The position numbers and the translations under genes were made by a program. Below are positions 17,532 to 24,859 of a DNA stretch of 55,150 nucleotides, in pieces (the stretch's first letter is position 1; every line of letters starts with the position of its first letter). The notes beneath the pieces are model-generated. The model was not told the DNA's origin and did not search any database. It worked only from the letters and a program-made list of their open reading frames with translations. This DNA comes from Halanaerobiales bacterium (GTDB lineage: Bacteria > Bacillota > Halanaerobiia > Halanaerobiales > DTU029), in contig JARRCS010000017.1 of NCBI GenBank assembly GCA_029981855.1, positions 1 through 55,150 of the forward strand, in the 5' to 3' direction.

Positions 17532-18452
17532 ATGATCTATCAGAATGTACTGCAGTTGATCGGAAAGACCCCTTTACTCAAGCTTAATAAGATTACTGGG
17601 GACCGGGAGGCCAGTCTCTTTGTCAAACTGGAGTTTTGTAACCCTGGTGGCAGTGTTAAGGACCGCATCGCCATAAATATGATCGAGGAAGCTGAAAAAA
17701 CTGGTAAACTGAAACCGGGAGCAACAATTGTAGAACCGACCAGCGGGAATACAGGTATCGGTCTGGCCCTGGTTGGCGCGGTTAAAGGTTATAAAGTGAT
17801 TCTGGTTATGCCTGAATCGATGAGTGAGGAGAGAAAGAGGCTGCTTAAAGCCTACGGGGCTGAATTAATTCTGACCCCGCTGGAGGAAGGGATGGCTGGT
17901 TCTGTAGCCAGGGCTGAAGAATTGCTCGCTGAAAACCCGGACTATTTCATGCCTTCCCAATTTGAGAATCCCGCCAACCCGGAAGCCCATATGAAGACAA
18001 CTGCCCGGGAGTTGCTTGCCGAGCTGGACAGGATTGATGCCCTGGTTGCCGGGGTCGGAACCGGTGGCACCCTGACCGGTACTGCCAGGATTCTCAAGGA
18101 AAGGTTTCCGAAGATGCTGGTATTTGCCGTTGAACCAGCAGATTCACCGGTTCTCTCGGGGGGTAAGTCCGGTCCCCACATGATTCAGGGGATAGGGGCA
18201 GGTTTTATCCCGACAGTGCTGGAGCGGGATTTAATCGATGAGATTATAACTATCGGAAACAGAGAGGCCTATGAGATGTCCCTTAAGCTGGCCCGGAAAG
18301 AAGGGCTGCTGGTTGGCATATCGGCCGGGGCCAATGTTCTTGCCGCCTTAAAGGTTGCCGGTAAGCTGGGCCCGGGGAAAAATGTTGTTACCTTTATCCC
18401 TGATACAGGGGAGCGTTATCTGAGCCTGCACAGTAGTTTTAAGCTTTTGTGA
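17532..18452 (+). CDS. cysK: Cysteine synthase (O-acetylserine sulfhydrylase type)
   Basis: Makes cysteine from O-acetylserine (or a related activated serine) and a sulfur donor, with PLP. The product (306 aa) shows the PLP lysine in NPGGSVKDRIA (about 38-48), the substrate loop TSGNTGIGLA (about 70), GTGGTLTG (phosphate loop, about 176) and PDTGERYLS near the C-terminus. It starts six bases after the reductase gene ends, so the two are co-transcribed. The neighbours (ThiS-ThiF fusion, JAMM peptidase) recall the mycobacterial CysM-CysO-Mec system, in which the sulfur donor is a protein thiocarboxylate. Whether this enzyme takes free sulfide or the carrier cannot be read from sequence. Confidence 0.93.
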   Translation: MIYQNVLQLIGKTPLLKLNKITGDREASLFVKLEFCNPGGSVKDRIAINMIEEAEKTGKLKPGATIVEPTSGNTGIGLALVGAVKGYKVILVMPESMSEERKRLLKAYGAELILTPLEEGMAGSVARAEELLAENPDYFMPSQFENPANPEAHMKTTARELLAELDRIDALVAGVGTGGTLTGTARILKERFPKMLVFAVEPADSPVLSGGKSGPHMIQGIGAGFIPTVLERDLIDEIITIGNREAYEMSLKLARKEGLLVGISAGANVLAALKVAGKLGPGKNVVTFIPDTGERYLSLHSSFKLL

Positions 18453-18506
18453 AAAATTCTATAGATCTGCTGATTATAGAGAAGCGAAAATAAATTGACC
18501 TTTTGA

Positions 18507-18590
18507 TTGATCCGGATTTCAGTCGGAATCGAAAACCCTGAAGATATAATTAATGACTTCGACCGGGCTCTCTCCAGTCTGGATAACTAG
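18507..18590 (+). pseudogene. C-terminal remnant of a Cys/Met-metabolism PLP enzyme
   Basis: A short frame ends LIRISVGIENPEDIINDFDR followed by ALSSLDN and a stop at 18588-18590. This is the standard tail of cystathionine gamma-synthase/lyase and MGL-type enzymes (LIRLSVGIEN-x-EDLI-x-DL-x-x-AL). Everything before it is lost. It shows that a transsulfuration-type gene once stood between cysK and the ThiS-ThiF gene. The remaining part of 18453-18706 carries only a piece of the dispersed repeat (18603-18619). Confidence 0.7.
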
Positions 18591-18602
18591 ATACATCTCT
18601 CT

Positions 18603-18619
18603 AACATCTATTTGCAGTT
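18603..18619 (-). repeat. Fragment of the dispersed hairpin repeat
   Basis: On the reverse strand this reads AACTGCAAATAGATGTT, identical to the first 17 bases of the repeat copies at 28998 and 55071. The hairpin part is absent, so it is a truncated copy. Confidence 0.6.
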
Positions 18620-18706
18620 GTTTGAAACTAAAATAAGTTGCTGGACGGAAGTGAGGAATTAATTTAATAATTTATAAAGTATAAGTGAAAGGATGGTGTA
18701 AAACAG

Positions 18707-19747
18707 ATGGCAAAGATCAATGTTAAGGTTAATGGAAGGAAGGAGAAGATAGAAGAGAGGGCCAGCCTCCGGGATTTATTTAATAAACTTGAGATTAATC
18801 CGGAAGTAGCTGTAACCAAGTTAAATGATGCAATCATAGATAAAGATAGGTATAACGAGACCCTGTTAAAAGAGAATGATGAGATCGAGATCATTTTCTT
18901 TATGGGGGGAGGGGCCTTTGACTTCAGTGAGGAGGAGATTGAGCGTTACAGCCGCCATATTATCTTACCGGAGATCAGCGGGCAGGGACAGCAGAAGATT
19001 AAAGAGGCGAGTGTTTTGGTTGTCGGTGCAGGTGGGCTCGGCTCACCTGTTGCTTATTATTTAGCAGCGGCCGGAGTTGGTCGGCTGGGGATTATCGATA
19101 GTGACCTGGTCGATTTGAGTAATCTCCAACGCCAGATTCTCCATACCACCGCTGATCTTGACCGGCCGAAGGTTGAGTCGGCCCGGGAAAAGCTTCAGGC
19201 CATTAATCCCAATATAGAGATTATAACCTATAATCAGTATCTCAATAAGGATAATGTCCTGGAGATAATTGAGAGCTTTGATCTGGTGGTTGATGGGGTT
19301 GATAATTTCCCCACCAGATATCTGTTAAATGATGCCTGTGTGATGAAAAATAAGCCTCTGGTTGAGGCCGGTATCCTGAGGTTTGATGGACAGATAATGA
19401 CGATAAAACCGGGGGAGGGTCCCTGTTATCGCTGTATTTTTACCCGGCCACCGGCTGAAGGGACTATCCCCAGCTGCCAGGAGGCAGGGGTACTGGGTGC
19501 TATTGCCGGTACCATTGGCACCCTACAGGCAACCGAAGCCCTCAAAATTATCACCGGGGTTGGGAAGCCATTAATCGGCCGGTTACTTATCTACGATGCT
19601 AAAGAGCTCTCCTTCCGGGAGGTTGAGATTAGAAGAAACCCAGATTGCCCGGTCTGCGGTGATAATCCTACCATTACCGAGCTAATAGAGTATGAACTTA
19701 GCTGTGAACTGCATCAGCAGACAGAGGAGGCGGGGGATAATGAATAA
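18707..19747 (+). CDS. ThiS/MoaD-like sulfur carrier fused to a ThiF/MoeB-like activating enzyme
   Basis: A single protein (346 aa). Residues 1-69 are a ubiquitin-fold sulfur carrier ending FFMGGG. Residues 75-320 are an E1-like adenylyltransferase with VVGAGGLGSP (about 105-114), DSDLVDLSNLQRQ (131-143), zinc-binding CYRC (240-243) and CPVC (314-317), and a candidate catalytic Cys257 in PSCQEAG. In free carriers the di-glycine is the C-terminus, which is adenylated and turned into a thiocarboxylate. Here AFDFSEEE follows it, so the carrier cannot be activated unless cut. The JAMM gene overlaps this one by 8 bases and is the obvious candidate. Specificity (cysteine, methionine, thiamin or molybdopterin) rests on context, which favours cysteine. 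Confidence 0.9.
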   Translation: MAKINVKVNGRKEKIEERASLRDLFNKLEINPEVAVTKLNDAIIDKDRYNETLLKENDEIEIIFFMGGGAFDFSEEEIERYSRHIILPEISGQGQQKIKEASVLVVGAGGLGSPVAYYLAAAGVGRLGIIDSDLVDLSNLQRQILHTTADLDRPKVESAREKLQAINPNIEIITYNQYLNKDNVLEIIESFDLVVDGVDNFPTRYLLNDACVMKNKPLVEAGILRFDGQIMTIKPGEGPCYRCIFTRPPAEGTIPSCQEAGVLGAIAGTIGTLQATEALKIITGVGKPLIGRLLIYDAKELSFREVEIRRNPDCPVCGDNPTITELIEYELSCELHQQTEEAGDNE

Positions 19748-20156
19748 GTTAATTATCAAAGGGGAGGATTACCGGGCGGTTGTTGATTACTGTCTTAAGG
19801 AAAAACCGAATGAAGCCTGCGGGATTATGGCCGGGAAAAGGGAGGAAGAAGGGGGTAGGGTAACCAGGGTTTATTTGATGAAGAATACCAAGGCCAGTCC
19901 TAAGGAATACCTGATGGAGCCGGAAGAACAGTTTGCCGTCTTTAAGGATATGCGGCAAAAGGGCCTGGAGCTGATCTCCATCTTTCATTCCCACCCCCAC
20001 AGCCCGGCCCGGCCTTCGGCCAAAGATATTGCCATGGCTCATTACAAGGAAGCTATTTATACCATTATCTCGCTGGAAAAAGCAAAGGAAGTGATGAGGG
20101 CATTTTTAATCAGCGATGACAAATATAGGGAGATCGGGCTAAAGATAGAGGAATGA
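19740..20156 (+). CDS. JAMM/Mov34 (Mec-type) metallopeptidase
   Basis: A zinc peptidase of 138 aa. The JAMM residues are E25 (NEACGIMAGK) and HSHPHSPARPSAKD with H83, H85, S93 and D96. Bacterial members such as mycobacterial Mec release cysteine from the CysO-cysteine adduct; HcyD-type members trim residues after the di-glycine of a carrier. The ATG at 19740 overlaps the end of the ThiS-ThiF gene by 8 bases, and GGAGG (about 10 bases upstream) lies inside it, so the two are translationally coupled. In this setting it could do either job or both. Confidence 0.9.
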   Translation: MNKLIIKGEDYRAVVDYCLKEKPNEACGIMAGKREEEGGRVTRVYLMKNTKASPKEYLMEPEEQFAVFKDMRQKGLELISIFHSHPHSPARPSAKDIAMAHYKEAIYTIISLEKAKEVMRAFLISDDKYREIGLKIEE

Positions 20157-20225
20157 AATTTGATAAACCAGGACCGGTTTAGATAAACTAGATAAGAGAA
20201 GATTACTATTTCAGGAGGTGAGCCT

Positions 20226-20354
20226 ATATATTTTCCTATCTATCTTAATTTAGCAAAAAAACCATGTCTGGTTGCCGGTGGGGGTCAGGTCGCCTGCCGC
20301 AAGGTGCTTTCCCGAAATAGCCGCCCAGGTCGTGAGTGTGCCCGCAGTATTTAA
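20226..20354 (+). pseudogene. Remnant of siroheme synthase N-domain (precorrin-2 dehydrogenase)
   Basis: After AGGAGGTGAGCC the frame reads IYFPIYLNLAKKPCLVAGGG then QVACRKVL before breaking down to a stop at 20352-20354. This is the N-terminus of CysG/Met8-type enzymes (MYFPIFLNLKGKKCLVVGGG). The expected ATG has become ATA while the ribosome-binding site remains, and the sequence after about residue 36 is lost. A later fragment up to 20411 stays unrecognised. The dead gene sits at the end of the sulfite reductase operon, where siroheme synthase would be expected. Confidence 0.75.
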
Positions 20355-20496
20355 CGGTAATACTCAATCTGATCCCGATGTAGTGGATATGCTCGAGACT
20401 GGAATTATTTAGCTGATTAGATTATAGATGATTATAATTAATATATTTTTGGGCATTATATTAATATGGAATTAATTGAAATCTTTTAAATTTTGC

Positions 20497-20557
20497 TTGA
20501 CAGGTTTAAAAATATATGATAAAGTGATAATATGACCACCATATAGGGGTATATGGT
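20497..20557 (+). promoter_or_regulatory. CsoR-type promoter/operator D, upstream of the truncated YHS gene
   Basis: TTGACA (20497-20502) and TAAAGT (20520-20525) are 17 bases apart. The operator ACCATATAGGGGTATATGGT (20538-20557) is a perfect inverted repeat of 8-base arms around GGGG. AGGAGGTGGAT follows. Confidence 0.72.
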
Positions 20558-20580
20558 ATAGCATAAGGAGGTGGATAAAG

Positions 20581-20694
20581 ATGGCTAAAGATCCTGTTTG
20601 TGGTATGGAGGTAGATCCTGATAAGGCAGCAGCTACTTATGATTATCAGGGCAAAACCTATTATTTTTGTGCTGAGGTGTCTTCTCCTTTATGA
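20581..20694 (+). pseudogene. Truncated YHS-domain peptide
   Basis: A 37-residue frame opening MAKDPVCGMEVDPDKA, highly similar to the intact gene at 2875. After TYYFCAE it runs into VSSPL and stops, losing the second C-x-x-C half (HCKNKF) and the tail. The ribosome-binding site and CsoR-type operator are still perfect, so a short metal-binding stub may still be made. A deletion of the 3' end is the simplest explanation. The stretch on to 20941 holds only the codY promoter. Confidence 0.7.
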
Positions 20695-20764
20695 TTTCCC
20701 TGGCCGCAAAAGAATGGTAATATTTATACATTTCATTTTTTTGCTTATAAAAGTTTCATTTTTC

Positions 20765-20794
20765 TTGACACATATGGCAAAAATATGTTATATT
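20765..20794 (+). promoter_or_regulatory. Candidate codY promoter
   Basis: TTGACA (20765-20770) with TTATAT or TATATT 17-18 bases downstream. The spacer holds CATATGGCAAAAATATG, partly symmetric. The leader to codY is about 145 bases. Confidence 0.5.
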
Positions 20795-20941
20795 TTGAAA
20801 TATGTATGGCTTGGGGTTGGGTATGGAGTACGGGATATGCTGATTACTGTACTGAGATGTAGGTTCCGGAAAATAATATACAATCTACAGGACTTACGAA
20901 ATATAACCTACAGCATTAAATAATATTTAGGAGGGATAAAA

Positions 20942-21721
20942 TTGAATTTGTTAGAAAAGACCCGCAAGATTACTAGTTTTATACAAAATCAAACTGGTCC
21001 TAGAGTTGAATTTGACCACATTGCTAAAATTTTAGGAGAGGTTATTGAATGCAATGTATACATTTTTAGTTCAAAGGGGAAAACACTAGGCTATAGCCTT
21101 CTGGAACCCTTCGAGTACGAGCTGCTGGATAAAGATATAATTCAGAATAGATACTTTCCGAAGGAGAATGAAGACTGGCTATTAAATATTGATGAAACTA
21201 CAGCCAATTATAAGCCCGAAGAAGGACCGGTTAATGTTGATGATGATAACGAATATGTATCCCGGGAAAAGGTTATTACCATCATACCGATCAAAGGTGG
21301 AGGAAAACGCCTGGGCACTTTGGTGCTGGCTAAACTAGAAGGGAGTTTTTCAGAAGATGATCTGATTCTGGGCGAGTATGGGTCAACTGTAATTGCCATG
21401 GAAATTCTCCGTTCCGAAAGCAATAAGATTGAAAAGGAAATTAGAAAAAAAGCTGAGGTCCAGATTGCTCTGGAGACCCTTTCCTATTCCGAACTTGAAG
21501 CCTTGGAGGGTATTTTGAATGAACTCGGCAAGAGTGAGGGACTAATAGTAGCAGGTAAGGTAGCAGATGAAATTGGCATAACCCGTTCAGTCATTGTTAA
21601 TGCCCTGAGAAAAATGGAAAGTGCCGGGGTCATTGAATCCCGTTCACTCGGAATGAAAGGAACCTATATTAAAGTACTCAACGAAAGGCTCTTTGAAGAA
21701 CTGGAGAAAGTCAAAATCTAA
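20942..21721 (+). CDS. codY: GTP- and branched-chain-amino-acid-sensing regulator CodY
   Basis: A global repressor of nutrient-acquisition genes, active when GTP and isoleucine/valine are plentiful. The product (259 aa) has an N-terminal GAF domain beginning LLEKTRKITSFIQ, a linker helix, and a C-terminal winged helix with AGKVADEIGITRSVIVNALR as the recognition region. The length matches the family. Translation probably starts at TTG (20942), 8 bases after AGGAGGGA. It is not in the usual codY neighbourhood of clpQ/clpY or xerC. A good CodY-box match is at 38895; further targets were not surveyed. Confidence 0.93.
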   Translation: MNLLEKTRKITSFIQNQTGPRVEFDHIAKILGEVIECNVYIFSSKGKTLGYSLLEPFEYELLDKDIIQNRYFPKENEDWLLNIDETTANYKPEEGPVNVDDDNEYVSREKVITIIPIKGGGKRLGTLVLAKLEGSFSEDDLILGEYGSTVIAMEILRSESNKIEKEIRKKAEVQIALETLSYSELEALEGILNELGKSEGLIVAGKVADEIGITRSVIVNALRKMESAGVIESRSLGMKGTYIKVLNERLFEELEKVKI

Positions 21722-21773
21722 TTAATGAAAGATATAAATGTTTGAAGATAGATAGATTATTCCTGATATTTAG

Positions 21774-21812
21774 ATCTGTGATTGTCAGGAGAGACAGTCA
21801 CAGATTTTTTTT
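21774..21812 (+). terminator. Terminator after codY
   Basis: ATCTGTGATTGTC (21774-21786) pairs with GACAGTCACAGAT (21793-21805) with one G-U pair, followed by eight T residues. Confidence 0.85.
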
Positions 21813-21881
21813 GAATCCTCTCAGATATCTCTGGGCCCAGACAAATGGATTGAATCTTCGGGAGAATTTTAAGAAAACATT

Positions 21882-21931
21882 TTGACAGTGAGGGTTGGAA
21901 GTGCTATTATACAATATAGAGGTATTAGGTA
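21882..21931 (+). promoter_or_regulatory. CsoR-type promoter/operator F, upstream of csoR copy 2
   Basis: TTGACA (21882-21887) and TATTAT (21905-21910) are 17 bases apart. ATATAGAGGTATTAGGTA (21914-21931) matches operators A-D in position and sequence but is less symmetric. Confidence 0.65.
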
Positions 21932-21954
21932 AAGTTAGAAAAGGAGGAGAGGAA

Positions 21955-22230
21955 ATGAATTCACTATGTGATCTGGATAAAAAGGATTTGTTACTAAGAT
22001 TAAGGCGGATCGAAGGTCAGGTTCGCGGTATCCAGCGGATGATTGAAGAAGATAAATACTGTGTGGATATCCTCACTCAAGTTAATGCCATCAGGGGGGC
22101 CCTAAAAATGGTAGGGTTGAAGATCCTTGACCGCCATACCCATGGTTGTGTTAAGGAGGCCATTAAAAATGAAGAGGGAGATAAAATCATTGATGAGTTA
22201 ATGGAGGTTTTAGCGAAATTTACTGATTAG
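21955..22230 (+). CDS. csoR: Copper-sensing transcriptional repressor CsoR, copy 2
   Basis: A 91-residue paralog of the gene at 3314, with the same core (RLRRIEGQVRGI) and the same Cu ligands: Cys in YCVDIL, then His and Cys in RHTHGC. The start is the ATG at 21955, behind AAGGAGGAGA. A longer frame from further upstream would run through the operator and is not credible. It stands alone behind operator F, some 1.3 kb from the truncated YHS gene, so this looks like a second, partly decayed copper locus. The two repressors probably bind the same sites. Confidence 0.92.
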   Translation: MNSLCDLDKKDLLLRLRRIEGQVRGIQRMIEEDKYCVDILTQVNAIRGALKMVGLKILDRHTHGCVKEAIKNEEGDKIIDELMEVLAKFTD

Positions 22231-22281
22231 TATACGCTTTCAAAGTTGAACCAGATAAACCATAAGATTATAGCTAAATAA

Positions 22282-22866
22282 TCAGCTGGAATCTGGGGCT
22301 GCTGAGAATAAAACTTCATTATAAAATAGCTTTTTAATCCTTTTCACATTATTAATCCGGAAGTTATGGAGATAAAACATTTGCAGATAATCATCCGCGT
22401 TGCGGATATAATTGCCTCTGTCAAATAAATCCATCAGAAAATTATTTAAATAGTTACCGGGATAAAAGCATGGTTCCATGACAATTATGTTCCCATCAGG
22501 TTTTAAAACACGATGGAATTCGTGCATAATACCGGGGAGTTCCTCAGATTTAATGTGGTGTAATACGGCAATGATTAGAATGTAGTCAAAGGTGTTATCG
22601 GGAGTATTTAGTTTTTTGCCTTTGATAGTTTTAAAGTGATAATTGGGATAAAGATATCTTGCATAATTTATTCGTCTGTGGTCTGGATCTATTCCAAGAT
22701 AATTTTTCGGTGTAAACATAAAACAACTGGAACCAATACCACAACCAAAATCTAGAACTTTTTTATTATCAAAATTTAGGTCCTGTCCAATGACCTTACT
22801 GATAAATTTTTTTGTAAACCAGCCGGGACGGACAAGCCAGTGATATAATCTTGGTGGTAATTCCAT
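22282..22866 (-). CDS. Class I SAM-dependent methyltransferase
   Basis: A 194-residue protein with a Rossmann-type methyltransferase core: motif I VLDFGCGIGSS (about 37-47), an acidic end of strand 2 in LGIDPDHRR, FDYILIIAVLHHI (motif IV region) and a LKPDGNIIVMEPC post-motif. This resembles Methyltransf_11/UbiE-like enzymes. The substrate cannot be told. It is on the minus strand and alone between csoR and the protease gene; no clear operon partner. Confidence 0.82.
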   Translation of the reverse strand: MELPPRLYHWLVRPGWFTKKFISKVIGQDLNFDNKKVLDFGCGIGSSCFMFTPKNYLGIDPDHRRINYARYLYPNYHFKTIKGKKLNTPDNTFDYILIIAVLHHIKSEELPGIMHEFHRVLKPDGNIIVMEPCFYPGNYLNNFLMDLFDRGNYIRNADDYLQMFYLHNFRINNVKRIKKLFYNEVLFSAAPDSS

Positions 22867-23088
22867 AATTTAATATTTTCACCATCCAGAAATGCCCAGA
22901 TTAAAGAGATCTGGGCTTATATTATTTTAAATTTATCTTAAACTAACTTTAAGTTATTTATGTATAATGTATAAAAAAGTTGGCTGATAGACGAATGAAC
23001 AAATCAGAAAAAACCTGAAATAATTAGCAGCTAAGTGAGTATACTAAAAATTAAAGTCGATAATTCAAAACTAAAAGGAGGTAGGATC

Positions 23089-23886
23089 TTGAACTTTTTC
23101 AGCATTATCTGGTTAATCTTTATCATGATGACCCTGTTTCCTATGTATAAGCAGAAGGCCATCGAAAGGGCCCGGATCAGGTTAATTAAAAAGATACAGG
23201 ATAAATATAATTCACGGTTAATAGTATTAATTCACCGCCAGGAGGCTTTAAGCTTTCTGGGTATACCCTTCCGCAGGTTTATCAATATTGAAGATTCAGA
23301 AGAGGTTTTACGGGCGATCAGGATGACCCCTGATGATAAACCGATTACAATTGTTGTACATACACCGGGTGGACTGGTACTGGCAGCAGAACAGATAGCT
23401 CATGCCATTAAAAAACATCCCTCTGAAGTTACAGTAATGGTCCCTCATTATGCCATGTCAGGGGGGACATTGCTGGCCCTGGCTGCTGATAAAATTATAA
23501 TGGATGAAAATGCTGTTCTGGGACCGGTAGACCCGCAGATCGGTAATTTCCCGGCTCCCTCCATTCTTAAAATAGTCAGGGAGAAGAGCATAGATGAGAT
23601 AGATGATGAAACCCTTATCCTATCAGATATAGCTTCTAAAGCAATTGGCCAGGTTAAAGAACTGGTCAAGGAATTACTGGAGGATAAGATGGGGAGTGAA
23701 AAGGCTGAAGAGATAGCTGATATTTTGACCAGGGGTCACTGGACCCATGATTATCCTATAACAGTAGAAAAGCTGGAGAAAATAGGTATACCTGTGGGGA
23801 CGGATTTAATCAAAGAGGTTTATCAGTTAATGGAGCTCTATCCGCAATCAGGTAATAGAAGACCTTCCGTTCAGTATATTAATTAA
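23089..23886 (+). CDS. Membrane-anchored Clp-fold serine protease (SDH/DUF114 family)
   Basis: An SppA-like serine/lysine-dyad protease anchored by one N-terminal helix (NFFSIIWLIFIMMTLFPMY). The crotonase/ClpP fold is marked by VVHTPGGLVLAAEQIA (about 85-100) and the nucleophile region PHYAMSGGTLLALAADKI, with the Ser in MSGG and a lysine downstream in ADKI. The product is 265 aa from the TTG at 23089, which lies 6 bases after AAAAGGAGGT; the GTG at 23035 would place that ribosome-binding site inside the gene. The target is unknown; signal-peptide or membrane-protein turnover is likely from the family. Confidence 0.85.
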   Translation: MNFFSIIWLIFIMMTLFPMYKQKAIERARIRLIKKIQDKYNSRLIVLIHRQEALSFLGIPFRRFINIEDSEEVLRAIRMTPDDKPITIVVHTPGGLVLAAEQIAHAIKKHPSEVTVMVPHYAMSGGTLLALAADKIIMDENAVLGPVDPQIGNFPAPSILKIVREKSIDEIDDETLILSDIASKAIGQVKELVKELLEDKMGSEKAEEIADILTRGHWTHDYPITVEKLEKIGIPVGTDLIKEVYQLMELYPQSGNRRPSVQYIN

Positions 23887-23913
23887 ATCAGGTTACTCCA
23901 AAAAGAATTCGAC

Positions 23914-23943
23914 AGGCCACCTGGAAGGTGCCAATTTTTTTTT
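23914..23943 (+). terminator. Terminator after the protease gene
   Basis: GGCCACCT pairs with AGGTGCC (one bulge) around GGA, followed by nine T residues. Confidence 0.75.
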
Positions 23944-24123
23944 AAATCCTTTTTTAGTTTATCCATTTATAAAAAAAATAAAATACTATCGGATAATCTG
24001 CAGAAAATGGAAAGGATTTTTCTGAATGGTTTTCTGTATAGTTTCAACAGCTATTTTAAATAATAGTATTTAGAGGACTGAACAGTTAATTTTACGGATA
24101 TCTGAAAAAAAGGGGGCGTGAAA

Positions 24124-24573
24124 ATGAAAAACATTAATAAGACTGCTGATGAGTATCAAAAGATTGTCAAGCAGAACCGGCCTGCGATCACTAAAACAAA
24201 GAATTTCATTAAGGCTTATGTTGTTGGGGGATTTATCTGTGTTATTGGTCAGGGTTTCTGGCATTTTTACATGTTATTTAATATATCCCAGGATAATGCA
24301 GGGGCCCTGAGCACGATAACGATGATTTTTCTAGGGGGATTATTAACAGGTTTAGGAATTTACGATGAGATCGGTCAATTTGCCGGGGCAGGTTCAATTG
24401 TTCCTGTAACAGGTTTTGCTAATGCTATGGTTTCGCCCGCTCTAGAATTCAAACAGGAGGGTCTAATTCTCGGCCTGGGGGCCAAGATGTTTATTGTGGC
24501 AGGTCCGGTACTGGTATATGGCATGGTTTCAGCCTTTATTATCGGAGTCTTAAAGGTTGTATTTAAAGGATAG
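24124..24573 (+). CDS. spoVAC: Stage V sporulation protein AC
   Basis: Part of the inner spore membrane channel that loads dipicolinic acid during sporulation and releases it on germination. The product (149 aa) has an N-terminal polar helix, then four or so membrane helices with the family features KAYVVGGFICVIGQG, GIYDEIGQFAGAGSIVPVTG and FANAMVSPALEFKQEG. The start is the ATG at 24124, 7 bases after AGGGGG; the GTG at 24118 is too close. Its normal partner SpoVAD does not follow; SpoVAE comes after a 286-base gap filled with hairpin repeats. This gene shows the organism is, or was, a spore former. Confidence 0.95.
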   Translation: MKNINKTADEYQKIVKQNRPAITKTKNFIKAYVVGGFICVIGQGFWHFYMLFNISQDNAGALSTITMIFLGGLLTGLGIYDEIGQFAGAGSIVPVTGFANAMVSPALEFKQEGLILGLGAKMFIVAGPVLVYGMVSAFIIGVLKVVFKG

Positions 24574-24661
24574 TAATCTAGCTGCAAGTAATTAGAACAA
24601 ATTGGTTTCGCCATAAATAATCAACAATGTAAATTTGTTGCTACAGCCTCAATGGCCTAGT

Positions 24662-24764
24662 GTCTAAACCATCCTAGCGTAATTAATAAGAAGGTTTAGA
24701 CCGATGCGCTCGATGCGTTAGTACCGAAACCTTCCTAGCGTAAAAATATAAAGAAGGTTTCGGT
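24662..24764 (-). repeat. Tandem pair of dispersed hairpin repeats
   Basis: Two hairpins: GTCTAAACC/GGTTTAGAC (24662-24670, 24693-24701) and ACCGAAACCTTC/GAAGGTTTCGGT (24723-24734, 24753-24764). Both loops begin with the sequence CTAGCGTAA after the first arm, and CGATGCGCTCGATGCG lies between them. In reverse orientation they match the elements at 28998 and 32484. Arms differ between copies but stay paired. This fills most of the gap between spoVAC and spoVAE. Confidence 0.75.
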
Positions 24765-24859
24765 GAGCCGGAATTTATGTTATCCACAATAACCTAAATA
24801 GGCATTGAAAATATATTTCGCGCTTAAAAATCATGTAATAAATTTGAAAGGATGGTAGT

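Noticed and set aside
20639..20923. A 94-codon plus-strand frame across the truncated YHS gene and the codY promoter
   Set aside because: It overlaps the YHS remnant in another frame, covers the codY promoter and resembles no family.
22894..22916. Hairpin GCCCAGAT/ATCTGGGC as a terminator
   Set aside because: No T run follows on either strand and it sits upstream of, not after, the minus-strand methyltransferase gene. Its role is unclear.
24662..24764. A small CRISPR array, because of repeated CTAGCGTAA and CGATGCG
   Set aside because: There are only two units, which are hairpins with covarying arms and no unique spacers, and no cas genes are present.
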